DNA of 64,000 nt, from positions 1 to 64,000 of the forward strand of contig NZ_JANUGX010000029.1 of assembly GCF_024753245.1 (NCBI RefSeq), in the 5' to 3' direction. Below, piece by piece: positions 16,495 to 23,466 of this stretch; position 1 is the stretch's first letter, and each line of letters begins with the position of its first letter. The position numbers and the translations under genes were made by a program. Origin of the DNA: Massilia norwichensis. Its GTDB lineage: Bacteria > Pseudomonadota > Gammaproteobacteria > Burkholderiales > Burkholderiaceae_D. Below the pieces are notes generated by a model. That model was not told the DNA's origin. It was given only the letters and a program-made list of their open reading frames with translations, and made no database searches.

Positions 16495-16779
16495 TCAGCG
16501 GAGCACGGCGATGTTGTTCTGGCCGAACTGGTCGGTGTTGTTGGTGGCGTGCACGCCATCGATGAAGGCCGAGCCGTTGGCGGTCGCGTTCACCACGTCC
16601 TGCAGCTGTTGCAGGCCCTGGCGGGCGTCGATCGACGAGCTGTAGGTCGGGCTGTAGCTCGGCATCGGCACCAGCGAATGCGATTGCTGCTGCATCTGGT
16701 AGCCGCCGCGCACACGCGCCATGGCGCCACGGTCCAGTTCGCAGGTCAGGGCCAGGTCTTTGATGGTCAGGGTTTTCAT
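16495..16779 (-). CDS. Double-glycine precursor peptide P8 (family A core)
   Basis: This 94-residue precursor is the first gene of the P8-P7-P6 operon, about 52 nt after the start predicted from the sigma-54 promoter at 16842-16857. The leader has IKDL, ELDR, Met20 and VRGG ending at 26. The core has a Gln/Met/Ser-rich start, then SSIDARQGLQQLQDVVN, ATANGSAFIDGV, ATNNTDQFGQNN and a final IAVLR. A GAGGAG-type site precedes the ATG. The Gln/Asn-rich C-terminus is the most conserved part of family A. Confidence 0.86.
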   Translation of the reverse strand: MKTLTIKDLALTCELDRGAMARVRGGYQMQQQSHSLVPMPSYSPTYSSSIDARQGLQQLQDVVNATANGSAFIDGVHATNNTDQFGQNNIAVLR

Positions 16780-16841
16780 GTCGCTTCTCCTCGAGAGTGG
16801 TTAAGTTGGTGAGCCGGATTCGTCGTGCTCACCCTATGCTT

Positions 16842-16857
16842 TGCGAGAAGCGTGCCA
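16842..16857 (-). promoter_or_regulatory. Sigma-54 (-24/-12) promoter of the P8-P7-P6 operon
   Basis: On the minus strand TGGCACG, 4 nt and TCGCA follow each other with GG and GC at the spacing sigma-54 needs; the -12 box has one mismatch to TTGCA. The predicted start is near 16831. The upstream 13 nt GGGCCTGGCACGC are identical to the promoter before P5. Confidence 0.77.
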
Positions 16858-16862
16858 GGCCC

Positions 16863-16888
16863 GAAAACCCGCGTTTGAAGGGGTTTTC
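16863..16888. promoter_or_regulatory. Inverted repeat upstream of the P8 promoter
   Basis: A perfect 8-bp inverted repeat, GAAAACCC then 10 nt then GGGTTTTC, lies just upstream of the -24 element, and a third half-site GGGTTTTC is at 16924-16931. It lies in the divergent region between P8 and the kinase gene. It could be an activator or repressor operator. I do not find the same repeat before the P5 promoter, so a shared enhancer is not demonstrated. Confidence 0.4.
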
Positions 16889-17020
16889 TTGCGCTTGCGC
16901 CATCGGAACTCGCCTGCACAGCCGGGTTTTCCCCAACAGGTTTCGTGCGACTGTTTGGCCGCTCACAACACCATGCATCTGCGGTGAATTCGCAGCGCTT
17001 GCCACTGTCAGAGGATGGAC

Positions 17021-19090
17021 ATGGAAAGCCTCGCCGACACCCTTCGCCTGTTCCAGAGCGGCTCCCTTGGGCAGGCCGAGATGTTTGCACGCATCGACCG
17101 CCTGCTGATCAGTACGCCGGAAAGCGTGTCGAACCTGCTCAAGACGCTCAACGAGGCGCACCGCCGTTCGCCGCTGCCGGCCGAGGTCTATGGCGAGGTC
17201 GAGCGCCGCATCGCGCACGCGATCGAGGCGCGCCAGCGCATGCGCCAGCGCCTCGGCGACGAGGAAACCTTTGTCCAGACCAAGCCCATGCAGCCGACCC
17301 AGCCCGGCGCCGGGGCCGGCGGCGGTGCGGGCGCGAACACCAGCGCCGAAGCGCCGGCCGAGCGCATGAAAGGCGTCGGCGACACGCTCAACGGCCGCTT
17401 CGTGCTGGAGGAATGCATCGGCTTCGGCGGCATGGGCACCGTTTATAAAGCGCTCGACCTGCGCAAGCTGGAGGCTGCCGACCGCCATCCGTATATCGCG
17501 ATCAAGGTGCTGAACGTGCAGTTCCAGGGGCATCCGAAGTCGCTGATCGCCCTGCAGCGCGAAGCGCGCAAGGCGCAGACCCTGGCCCACGCCAACATCG
17601 TGTCGGTGTACGACTTCGACCGCGACGGTTCGATGGTCTACGTGACCATGGAATACCTGCCCGGCAAATCGCTGGGCCAGCTGTTGCGCGCGCCGGACTT
17701 TCGCGCCCTGTCCTTCGAGGAAGCGATGAAGATCGTGCGCGGCATGGGCAAGGCCCTGGCTTATGCGCACGAGCGCGGCTTCGTGCATTGCGACTTCAAG
17801 CCGGCCAACGTGATCCTGCTAGATGCCGGCGGCGTCAAGGTGATCGACTTCGGCATCGCGCGCGTGTTCCAGAAGGCGGAAGAGGCGCCCGACGTCACGG
17901 TCTTCGATCCCGGCAGCCTGGGGGCGTTGACCCCGGCCTATGCCAGCCCGGAGATGCTGGAAAACCGCGAGCCCGATCCGCGCGACGATATCTATGCGCT
18001 TGGCTGCATCACCTACGAGCTCTTGACCGGGCGTCATCCGTTCAACCGCCTGTCGGCCACCCAGGCGCGCGATGGCGGCCTGCGTCCGCAGCGTCCGCCC
18101 GGTCTCGGCCACAAACAATGGCGGGCGCTGCGCTGTGCCCTGTCCTTCCAGCGCGAGCAGCGCACCCCCAGCGTCAACCAGTTCCTGCACGACATCGGCG
18201 CGGAAGAGACCTGGCACCGCCCGCCGGCGCTGATGGGCGTGGCGGTTGCCGGCGCCGCGGCCCTGGTCGTGTTCGTGGCGCTGCGCCTGTTCCTGCGGTC
18301 TTCGTCCGAGGAGGCCGTGCCGCCATCGACTGTGCCGGCCGCGACGGTGGACAATCCCGCTGATGCCGCCCGTGCCCAGGCGCCGCCCGCCGCCGCAGCA
18401 GGCGCGCCCAGCCTGCCTGCGGTCTCGGCGGCGCTGGCGAAGCTTCCTTGCTCGGCACTGGTGCCGGCGTTCAAGGGCAGTATCGTGCATGTGCAGGGCT
18501 ATCTGGCGCGCAGCGTCGGGCCGGCGCGCCTGAAAAGCACGCTGGCCGCGCTGCCGGGCGTGAGCGGGGTCGAGCTGGCGCTGCAGGAAGTCAACGAGGA
18601 CAAATGTGCGCTGCTGCGCGTGCTCGGCCGCTACTGGAGCGCCTATCACATGCGTGCCGACGGCGGCAGCTCGCTGCGCCTGAACCCGGCCAGCGGCCGC
18701 GGCACCGAACTGCGGGAAGGCGATACCTTGATGGTCGACGTGACCACGCCGAATATCCAGTCCCATATCGCGGTCGATTACTTCGTGCTCGACGGGAACG
18801 TCGTGCACCTGCTGCCGAACGCGGCGGAGCGCGAAACCCTGGCGCCGCCGCGCCATACGGTCACCGTCGGCAACCTGGGCAACTGGATGATCGGCGCGCC
18901 TTTCGGTACCGAGATGCTGGTGTTATTGGCCACGCCGGCGCCGCTGTTCGACAAGCCGCGCCCGGATGCGGAAGCCGGGGCCGACTATCTGCGGGCGCTG
19001 GAAACCCGGCTGGACGGGATCGCGAAAGCACATGGCGCGGGCTCGATTGCGGTCGAGTTTTTACAGATCACCACGCACCCCAAACGCTAG
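17021..19090 (+). CDS. Membrane Ser/Thr protein kinase with periplasmic DUF4384-like domain
   Basis: This protein of about 689 residues starts at the ATG at 17021 (GAGG 6 nt upstream; another ATG at 17015). A helical N-terminus and a low-complexity Gly/Ala linker precede a Hanks-type kinase at about 122-395. It has the glycine loop IGFGGMG, Lys162 in AIKVL, the catalytic HCDFKPAN (Asp258) and IDFG. HCDF in place of HRDL leaves the catalytic Asp intact. A single membrane helix at about 405-423 (VAVAGAAALVVFVALRLFL) leads to a periplasmic part with a DUF4384-like beta domain (LREGDTLMVDVTTPN, then WMIGAPFGTEMLVLL). It is divergent from the peptide operon. PpkA-type kinases control T6SS assembly with an FHA protein and a PP2C; the same set occurs here around an exporter. 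Confidence 0.9.
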   Translation: MESLADTLRLFQSGSLGQAEMFARIDRLLISTPESVSNLLKTLNEAHRRSPLPAEVYGEVERRIAHAIEARQRMRQRLGDEETFVQTKPMQPTQPGAGAGGGAGANTSAEAPAERMKGVGDTLNGRFVLEECIGFGGMGTVYKALDLRKLEAADRHPYIAIKVLNVQFQGHPKSLIALQREARKAQTLAHANIVSVYDFDRDGSMVYVTMEYLPGKSLGQLLRAPDFRALSFEEAMKIVRGMGKALAYAHERGFVHCDFKPANVILLDAGGVKVIDFGIARVFQKAEEAPDVTVFDPGSLGALTPAYASPEMLENREPDPRDDIYALGCITYELLTGRHPFNRLSATQARDGGLRPQRPPGLGHKQWRALRCALSFQREQRTPSVNQFLHDIGAEETWHRPPALMGVAVAGAAALVVFVALRLFLRSSSEEAVPPSTVPAATVDNPADAARAQAPPAAAAGAPSLPAVSAALAKLPCSALVPAFKGSIVHVQGYLARSVGPARLKSTLAALPGVSGVELALQEVNEDKCALLRVLGRYWSAYHMRADGGSSLRLNPASGRGTELREGDTLMVDVTTPNIQSHIAVDYFVLDGNVVHLLPNAAERETLAPPRHTVTVGNLGNWMIGAPFGTEMLVLLATPAPLFDKPRPDAEAGADYLRALETRLDGIAKAHGAGSIAVEFLQITTHPKR

Positions 19091-19102
19091 AGCATGCTCT
19101 AG
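19087..19102. terminator. Palindrome between kinase and SUMF1-like genes
   Basis: A 16-nt perfect palindrome CTAGAGCATGCTCTAG overlaps the kinase stop codon and is followed by TTTATTT on the plus strand. It lies between two convergent genes and probably acts as a weak terminator for the kinase transcript. Confidence 0.5.
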
Positions 19103-19103
19103 T

Positions 19104-20387
19104 TTATTTAAGCGTGCGCGCCACCCGAAAACCGTTCTGCGACTGGCGCACGCTGGCGTCGTATTTGAAGCGCGTGGTGGACAGCATGTAGCTGCCGTTT
19201 TCGCGCCAGGAGCCGCCGCGGATCACGCGCGACTGGCAATTCGCGTCGGCCCAGGCGCTGCCGTCGGCCGGCGCGCCCTTGTACGAGCTGTGCCAGCAAT
19301 CCTGGACCCATTCCCAGACGCTGCCGTTCATGTCGGCCAGGCCGAAAGGGTTGGCGACGAAGCTGCCGACCGGCGGCGGGCCGTCGGCCTTCCACGGCTC
19401 GCCGCAGCCCTGGCAGCTGGCATTCCCGCCTTTCATCTGCTCGCCCCACCAGTAGCGTGTGCTGGTGCCGCCGCGCGCCGCGTATTCCCACTCGGCTTCG
19501 GTCGGCAGCCGGTAGGGCCGCCGGCTGACCGTGCTCAACCATTTGAGATAGAGCTGGGCTTCGTCCCAGCTGACGTCGCGCATCGGCAGGTTCTCGGCCG
19601 CGTTGGCCGCCGACGGCACGCTCGGGCACACGCTGGCCTTGACGCATTGCGTCCACTGGCCGACCGTGACTTCGTACTTGCCGATCGCGAAGGGCGTGCG
19701 CAGCGCCACCTTGTGCGCCGGCCGTTCGCTGGGGTCGCTGCCGTTGCTGCCCATCGTGAACGGTTGCGGGTACAGCGCCACCATCAGCGGGCAGGCGTCG
19801 CAATCCTTGACCGCCGCCACGGCGCCGGCCACGCCTGGTGCGGGCTGGTCTTCCTGGCCGGCGCCGGCCGCCGCCGATGCCGTTGCCGGGCGACCCTTGC
19901 CTTGCTGCGGCCTGGCGCTTGCCGTGTTGGCAGGATTGGCAGGATTGGCAGGGTTAGCATTGTTTGCCGGCGCCCTGGCCGCAGCTGCCGGGGCCGAAGC
20001 TGGAGGAGCCGCAGCGGCGGGCGGCGGCTTGCCGACGGCCGGGCTGGCAGGCGGTGCGGCTGCCTGCTGCGCCGGGGCCGGCGCCTGCTGCGGTGCGCTC
20101 TTGAGCTGCTGGATGCGGGCCCGCGCCAGCGCCGCGAAGCGCCCCTTGGGATAGGTGTGCAGATAGGCTTCGTAATCGCTGACCTGCTTGCTGTCCTTGA
20201 CGGAATTCCAGAATGCCAGCTCGAACTGCTCGGCGCTGTTCTTGGGCACCACGCCGGCGAGCTGCAGATCCCTCGGTGGCGCCTGGGCCGGGACGACCGC
20301 CGCACTGGCCCACGTGCCCAACAGCGCCATGGATGCCATTGCGGCCAGCGCAGCCAGGCTGCACAGGATCGAGAGTCTGCTCCGCAC
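19104..20387 (-). CDS. Secreted SUMF1/FGE-like protein of the export cluster
   Basis: This protein of about 427 residues starts at a GTG at 20387 with GGAGG in front; an in-frame ATG exists 30 nt upstream. A signal peptide (to WASA) is followed by a helical repeat-like segment ([32 protein letters not shown]). A Pro/Ala linker with NPA repeats comes next, then a C-terminal FGE-sulfatase fold: [65 protein letters not shown] and NGFRVAR. Catalytic function is uncertain, since many members of this fold are not formylglycine enzymes. It is convergent with the kinase. SUMF1-like domains also occur in T6SS phosphorylation pathways. Export suggests a periplasmic sensing or modifying role. Confidence 0.85.
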   Translation of the reverse strand: MRSRLSILCSLAALAAMASMALLGTWASAAVVPAQAPPRDLQLAGVVPKNSAEQFELAFWNSVKDSKQVSDYEAYLHTYPKGRFAALARARIQQLKSAPQQAPAPAQQAAAPPASPAVGKPPPAAAAPPASAPAAAARAPANNANPANPANPANTASARPQQGKGRPATASAAAGAGQEDQPAPGVAGAVAAVKDCDACPLMVALYPQPFTMGSNGSDPSERPAHKVALRTPFAIGKYEVTVGQWTQCVKASVCPSVPSAANAAENLPMRDVSWDEAQLYLKWLSTVSRRPYRLPTEAEWEYAARGGTSTRYWWGEQMKGGNASCQGCGEPWKADGPPPVGSFVANPFGLADMNGSVWEWVQDCWHSSYKGAPADGSAWADANCQSRVIRGGSWRENGSYMLSTTRFKYDASVRQSQNGFRVARTLK

Positions 20388-20503
20388 AAGGCCTCCCCGG
20401 TTTTCGCGACAATCCATTTAGACCACCGGGCGCCGCGATTGTGCCCGTTCACTCTTTGTGCTGCCACAGGGGGCGAGAACCACGCTCGGTGGATGCTGCC
20501 GGA

Positions 20504-20923
20504 ATGCGTAAATCACTGATCCTGCTGCTCGGCGCGGTGCTGCTGGCATCGATGCCGGTGCTGGCCCGCACGCCGGCACCGCAAAACGCCCAGGTGTACT
20601 TCATCTGGCCCAGCGAAGGCATGGTCGTCGGCCAGGCCTTCTGGCTGCGCATGGGCCTGCGCAACATGGGGGTGGCGCCCAAGGGCACGGACATTGCCAA
20701 CACCGGTCATCACCACGTGCTGATCGACGTCGACCTGCCCGCGAACATGAACGAGCCGGTCGCCAACGATCGCCAGCACCTGCACTTCGGCGCCGGCGAA
20801 ACGGAAGCGCGCATCGAATTGCCGCCCGGCCGCCACACATTGCAACTGCTGCTGGCCGACAAGGACCATATCCCGCACGACCCGCCCATCTATTCGAAGA
20901 AGATCACCGTCACGGTCAAGTGA
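20504..20923 (+). CDS. DUF4399 periplasmic protein, copy 1
   Basis: This 139-residue secreted protein has a signal peptide up to VLARTPA. The rest is a DUF4399 fold: VYFIWPSEGMVV, then MGLRNMGVAPKGTD, NTGHHHVLID, NDRQHLHFGAGETEA, LPPGRHTLQLLLAD and a KKITVTV end. The His-rich motif GHHH and the later HLHFG could bind metal; this is inferred. The start ATG at 20504 has only a weak ribosome site. It is paired with a close paralogue 14 nt downstream and sits inside the export cluster. The family is widespread in proteobacteria without known function. Confidence 0.8.
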   Translation: MRKSLILLLGAVLLASMPVLARTPAPQNAQVYFIWPSEGMVVGQAFWLRMGLRNMGVAPKGTDIANTGHHHVLIDVDLPANMNEPVANDRQHLHFGAGETEARIELPPGRHTLQLLLADKDHIPHDPPIYSKKITVTVK

Positions 20924-20937
20924 GCCAGGAGGATCCC

Positions 20938-21366
20938 ATGCGCAAACCGCTCGCTGCCGCCGCCCTTGCCGCCCTGCTCGGCAGCGCCGCCTTGACGGTC
21001 ACGGCGGCGACGCCCGCTCCGCCCCATGCCTACCTGTACATCGGCTGGCCCAACGATGGCCAGGTGGTCTCGTCCGGCAAACCGATCCGGGTCTGGTTCG
21101 GCCTGCGCAACATGGGCATCGCACCGAAGGGCGTGAAATACCCGAATACCGGCCACCACCACCTGTTGATCGACGCCGACACCCCCGGCCCCGGCGTCGA
21201 GATCCCGAACGACCGCCAGCACCTGCACTTCGGCACCGGCGAGACCGAAACCACGATCGAGCTCCCGCCCGGGCGCCACACGCTGCAGCTGGTGATGGGC
21301 GACGACCAGCACATCACCTTCGAACCTTCGGTGCAGTCGAAAAAGATCACCATCATGGTTAAATGA
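20938..21366 (+). CDS. DUF4399 periplasmic protein, copy 2
   Basis: This 142-residue paralogue of the upstream gene has a signal peptide, then YLYIGWPNDGQVV, FGLRNMGIAPKGVKYPNTG, GHHHLLID, NDRQHLHFGTGETE, LPPGRHTLQLVMGD and a KKITIMV end. AGGAGG precedes the ATG at 20938. The two copies align without gaps over the core motifs, so this is a tandem duplication. The gene's last codons (K-stop) form the first unit of a 12-nt tandem repeat. Confidence 0.82.
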   Translation: MRKPLAAAALAALLGSAALTVTAATPAPPHAYLYIGWPNDGQVVSSGKPIRVWFGLRNMGIAPKGVKYPNTGHHHLLIDADTPGPGVEIPNDRQHLHFGTGETETTIELPPGRHTLQLVMGDDQHITFEPSVQSKKITIMVK

Positions 21367-21432
21367 GCAGTCAAATGAGCAGTCAAATGAGCGGTTAAAT
21401 GAGCCGTCAAATGCGCGGTCAAATTCGCGATA
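21361..21432 (+). repeat. Six 12-nt tandem repeats after the DUF4399 pair
   Basis: Units of the form AAATGAGCAGTC are repeated six times, identical in the first two and decaying after. The first unit holds the AAA-TGA end of the preceding gene, so each of the first four copies adds an in-frame stop. This looks like slippage; no function is evident. From 21433 to 21507 there is only the ribosome site of the next gene. Confidence 0.85.
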
Positions 21433-21507
21433 AAGACACCCAGCCGCGAACTGCGGCCCCGCGCCGCTGTCTTATCCATTCGGCGATGCGCGCGTTCGGG
21501 AGGGCGC

Positions 21508-23463
21508 ATGACGGGACAAGCAGCACCTGCACAAGCCAATGGCGGGGTCAGCGCCTATCTCGAGCTGCTCGGCAACCGGGCGGCCAAGCCCCAGCTGTTT
21601 CCGCTGCATGAAGAAGTCGTGATCGGCCGCGACCGCCAGGATGCGCTGCCCTCGAGCCAGTTCGTGTGCATTCCACTGCACACGATCAGCCGCCGCCATG
21701 TGCGCCTGCGCCGCCGCGGCAGCACCTGGTCGGTCGAGGATCTGCATTCGTCGAACGGCACCTTCGTCAACGGCGAGCGCCTGCTGCCCGGCGCCTGGCG
21801 CGCGCTCGAGGATGGCGACGAGCTGGCGCTGGCCTCCACCCAGCTGCTGTTCCGTTCGCTGGTGGCGCCGGGCGCCGCCAGCATGCCGACCGTGATCAGG
21901 AAAAGCGTCGACGCCACCCAGTACGCCCCGGTCGCCTTGTCGGCGCCGGCCGCGCACGAGGCCAGCCGCAGCGAACTCGAACAGTCGGTGCTGAAGCTGC
22001 ATGCGATGGCCCAGGTCAGCATCGCGCTGGGCGTCGTGACCGACCGCGAGACGCTCAGCGAGAAGATCATGAATTTCATCTTCGACCTGTTCCCGCTGGC
22101 CGAGCGCGCCTTCATCCTGCTGCGCCAGAGCGAGCGCGACCCGCCGGAACCGGTGGCGGCGCGGCGCCGCGACGGGACCGCCGAGGATCCGCGCCAGGTC
22201 CGGCTGTCGCACACCATCGTCGATGAGGTGTTGGGCAAGAAGCGTGCGATCCTGTCCACCGATACCTTGTCGGACCGCCACTTCGCGGCCCAGGATTCGA
22301 TCGTCGCCCAGTCGATACGCAGCGCCATGTGTGCGCCGCTGATCGTCGGCGATGAAGTGCTGGGGCTGATCCAGGTCGACAGCTCATCCGACCCCTACGC
22401 CTTCGAGGAAGCCGATCTCGAACTGCTGACCGGGGTGTGCGCCGAAACCGCGGTGGCGCTGAAGAATTTCCAGCTGTATTCCGATATCCAGCGCCTGCTC
22501 GACGGCTTCGTGCGCGCCTCGGTGCAGGCGATCGAGGAGCGCGATCCGGTTACCGCCGGCCACTCCTTCCGCGTGGCGACCTATGCCGAATCGCTGGCCG
22601 TCGCGCTCGATCGCGCCGACGATCCGGTATTGCGCCGCATCGCCTTCAGCAAGGCGCAGTTGCGCGAAATCCGCTACGCCGCCCTGCTGCACGATTTCGG
22701 CAAGGTCGGCGTGCGCGAACACGTGCTGCGCAAGGAGAAAAAGCTGCACCACGCCGACATGCGCCTGCTCGAACAGCGCTTCCTGTACGCACGCGCCTGC
22801 ATGGAGCGGCATGCTTATCACGCGCTGGCCCAGCGCCACCTCGAGGAAGGCTGGAGCAGTCACCGCTTTCGCGCCGAGAAGGAAGGCATCGAGGCCTGGC
22901 TGCGCGAGGAAAGCGGCCGGCTCGACGGCTTCCTGGCGACGATCCGCAGCGCCAACGAGCCGGCGGTTTCGCGCGGCAGCGCGCTGCCCGACCTGCGCGA
23001 CATCGTCCACTACGGCTGCCACGACCCGGACGGGCTGGCCCTGCCGCTGCTCGAAGAGCATGAAGTGGCGGCGCTGAGCCTGGCCAAAGGCTGCCTGACG
23101 CCCGACGAGCGGCGTCAGATCGAGGAGCACGTGGTCGATTCCTATTCCTTCCTGGTGCTGATCCCGTGGACGCGCGATCTGAGCGGCGTGCCGGCGATCG
23201 CCCATGGCCACCACGAAAAGCTCGACGGCTCGGGCTACCCGATGGGTTTGAAGGGGCCGCAGATCAGCGTGCAGACGCGGATTTTGACCATCTGCGACAT
23301 CTACGATGCGCTGACGGCGGGCGACCGGCCGTACAAGAAGGCGGTGCCGGTCGAGCAGGCACTCGGCCTGATGCAGGAAGAGTGCGATGCCGGGCATATC
23401 GACGGCGATCTGTTCCAGGTGTTCGTCGACGCCCGGGCCTGGACGGCCCAGCCGGCGGGGTGA
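21508..23463 (+). CDS. FHA-GAF-HD-GYP protein
   Basis: This 651-residue cytoplasmic protein joins three modules. An FHA domain at about 30-110 has IGRDRQ, SRRHVRL and the phosphothreonine-site SSNGTFVNG. A GAF-type sensor lies at about 170-330. A C-terminal HD-GYP domain lies at about 340-645, with HSFRVATYAESLA, the metal motif LLHDFGKVG and HHEKLDGSGYP. HD-GYP proteins break down cyclic di-GMP; the key HD and GYP residues are present, so activity is plausible. FHA binds phosphothreonine, so the kinase at 17021-19090 may recruit or control it. GGGAGG stands before the ATG. It heads a plus-strand run with the TolC, FHA and HlyD genes. Confidence 0.88.
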   Translation: MTGQAAPAQANGGVSAYLELLGNRAAKPQLFPLHEEVVIGRDRQDALPSSQFVCIPLHTISRRHVRLRRRGSTWSVEDLHSSNGTFVNGERLLPGAWRALEDGDELALASTQLLFRSLVAPGAASMPTVIRKSVDATQYAPVALSAPAAHEASRSELEQSVLKLHAMAQVSIALGVVTDRETLSEKIMNFIFDLFPLAERAFILLRQSERDPPEPVAARRRDGTAEDPRQVRLSHTIVDEVLGKKRAILSTDTLSDRHFAAQDSIVAQSIRSAMCAPLIVGDEVLGLIQVDSSSDPYAFEEADLELLTGVCAETAVALKNFQLYSDIQRLLDGFVRASVQAIEERDPVTAGHSFRVATYAESLAVALDRADDPVLRRIAFSKAQLREIRYAALLHDFGKVGVREHVLRKEKKLHHADMRLLEQRFLYARACMERHAYHALAQRHLEEGWSSHRFRAEKEGIEAWLREESGRLDGFLATIRSANEPAVSRGSALPDLRDIVHYGCHDPDGLALPLLEEHEVAALSLAKGCLTPDERRQIEEHVVDSYSFLVLIPWTRDLSGVPAIAHGHHEKLDGSGYPMGLKGPQISVQTRILTICDIYDALTAGDRPYKKAVPVEQALGLMQEECDAGHIDGDLFQVFVDARAWTAQPAG

Positions 23464-23466
23464 GGC

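Noticed and set aside
14067-16779. RiPP (lanthipeptide, nitrile hydratase or Nif11-type) interpretation
   Set aside because: The leaders do not match those types, and no modification enzyme is present.
19104-20387. SUMF1-like protein as a peptide-modifying formylglycine enzyme
   Set aside because: It carries a signal peptide and the peptides have few cysteines, so cytoplasmic modification before export is unlikely.
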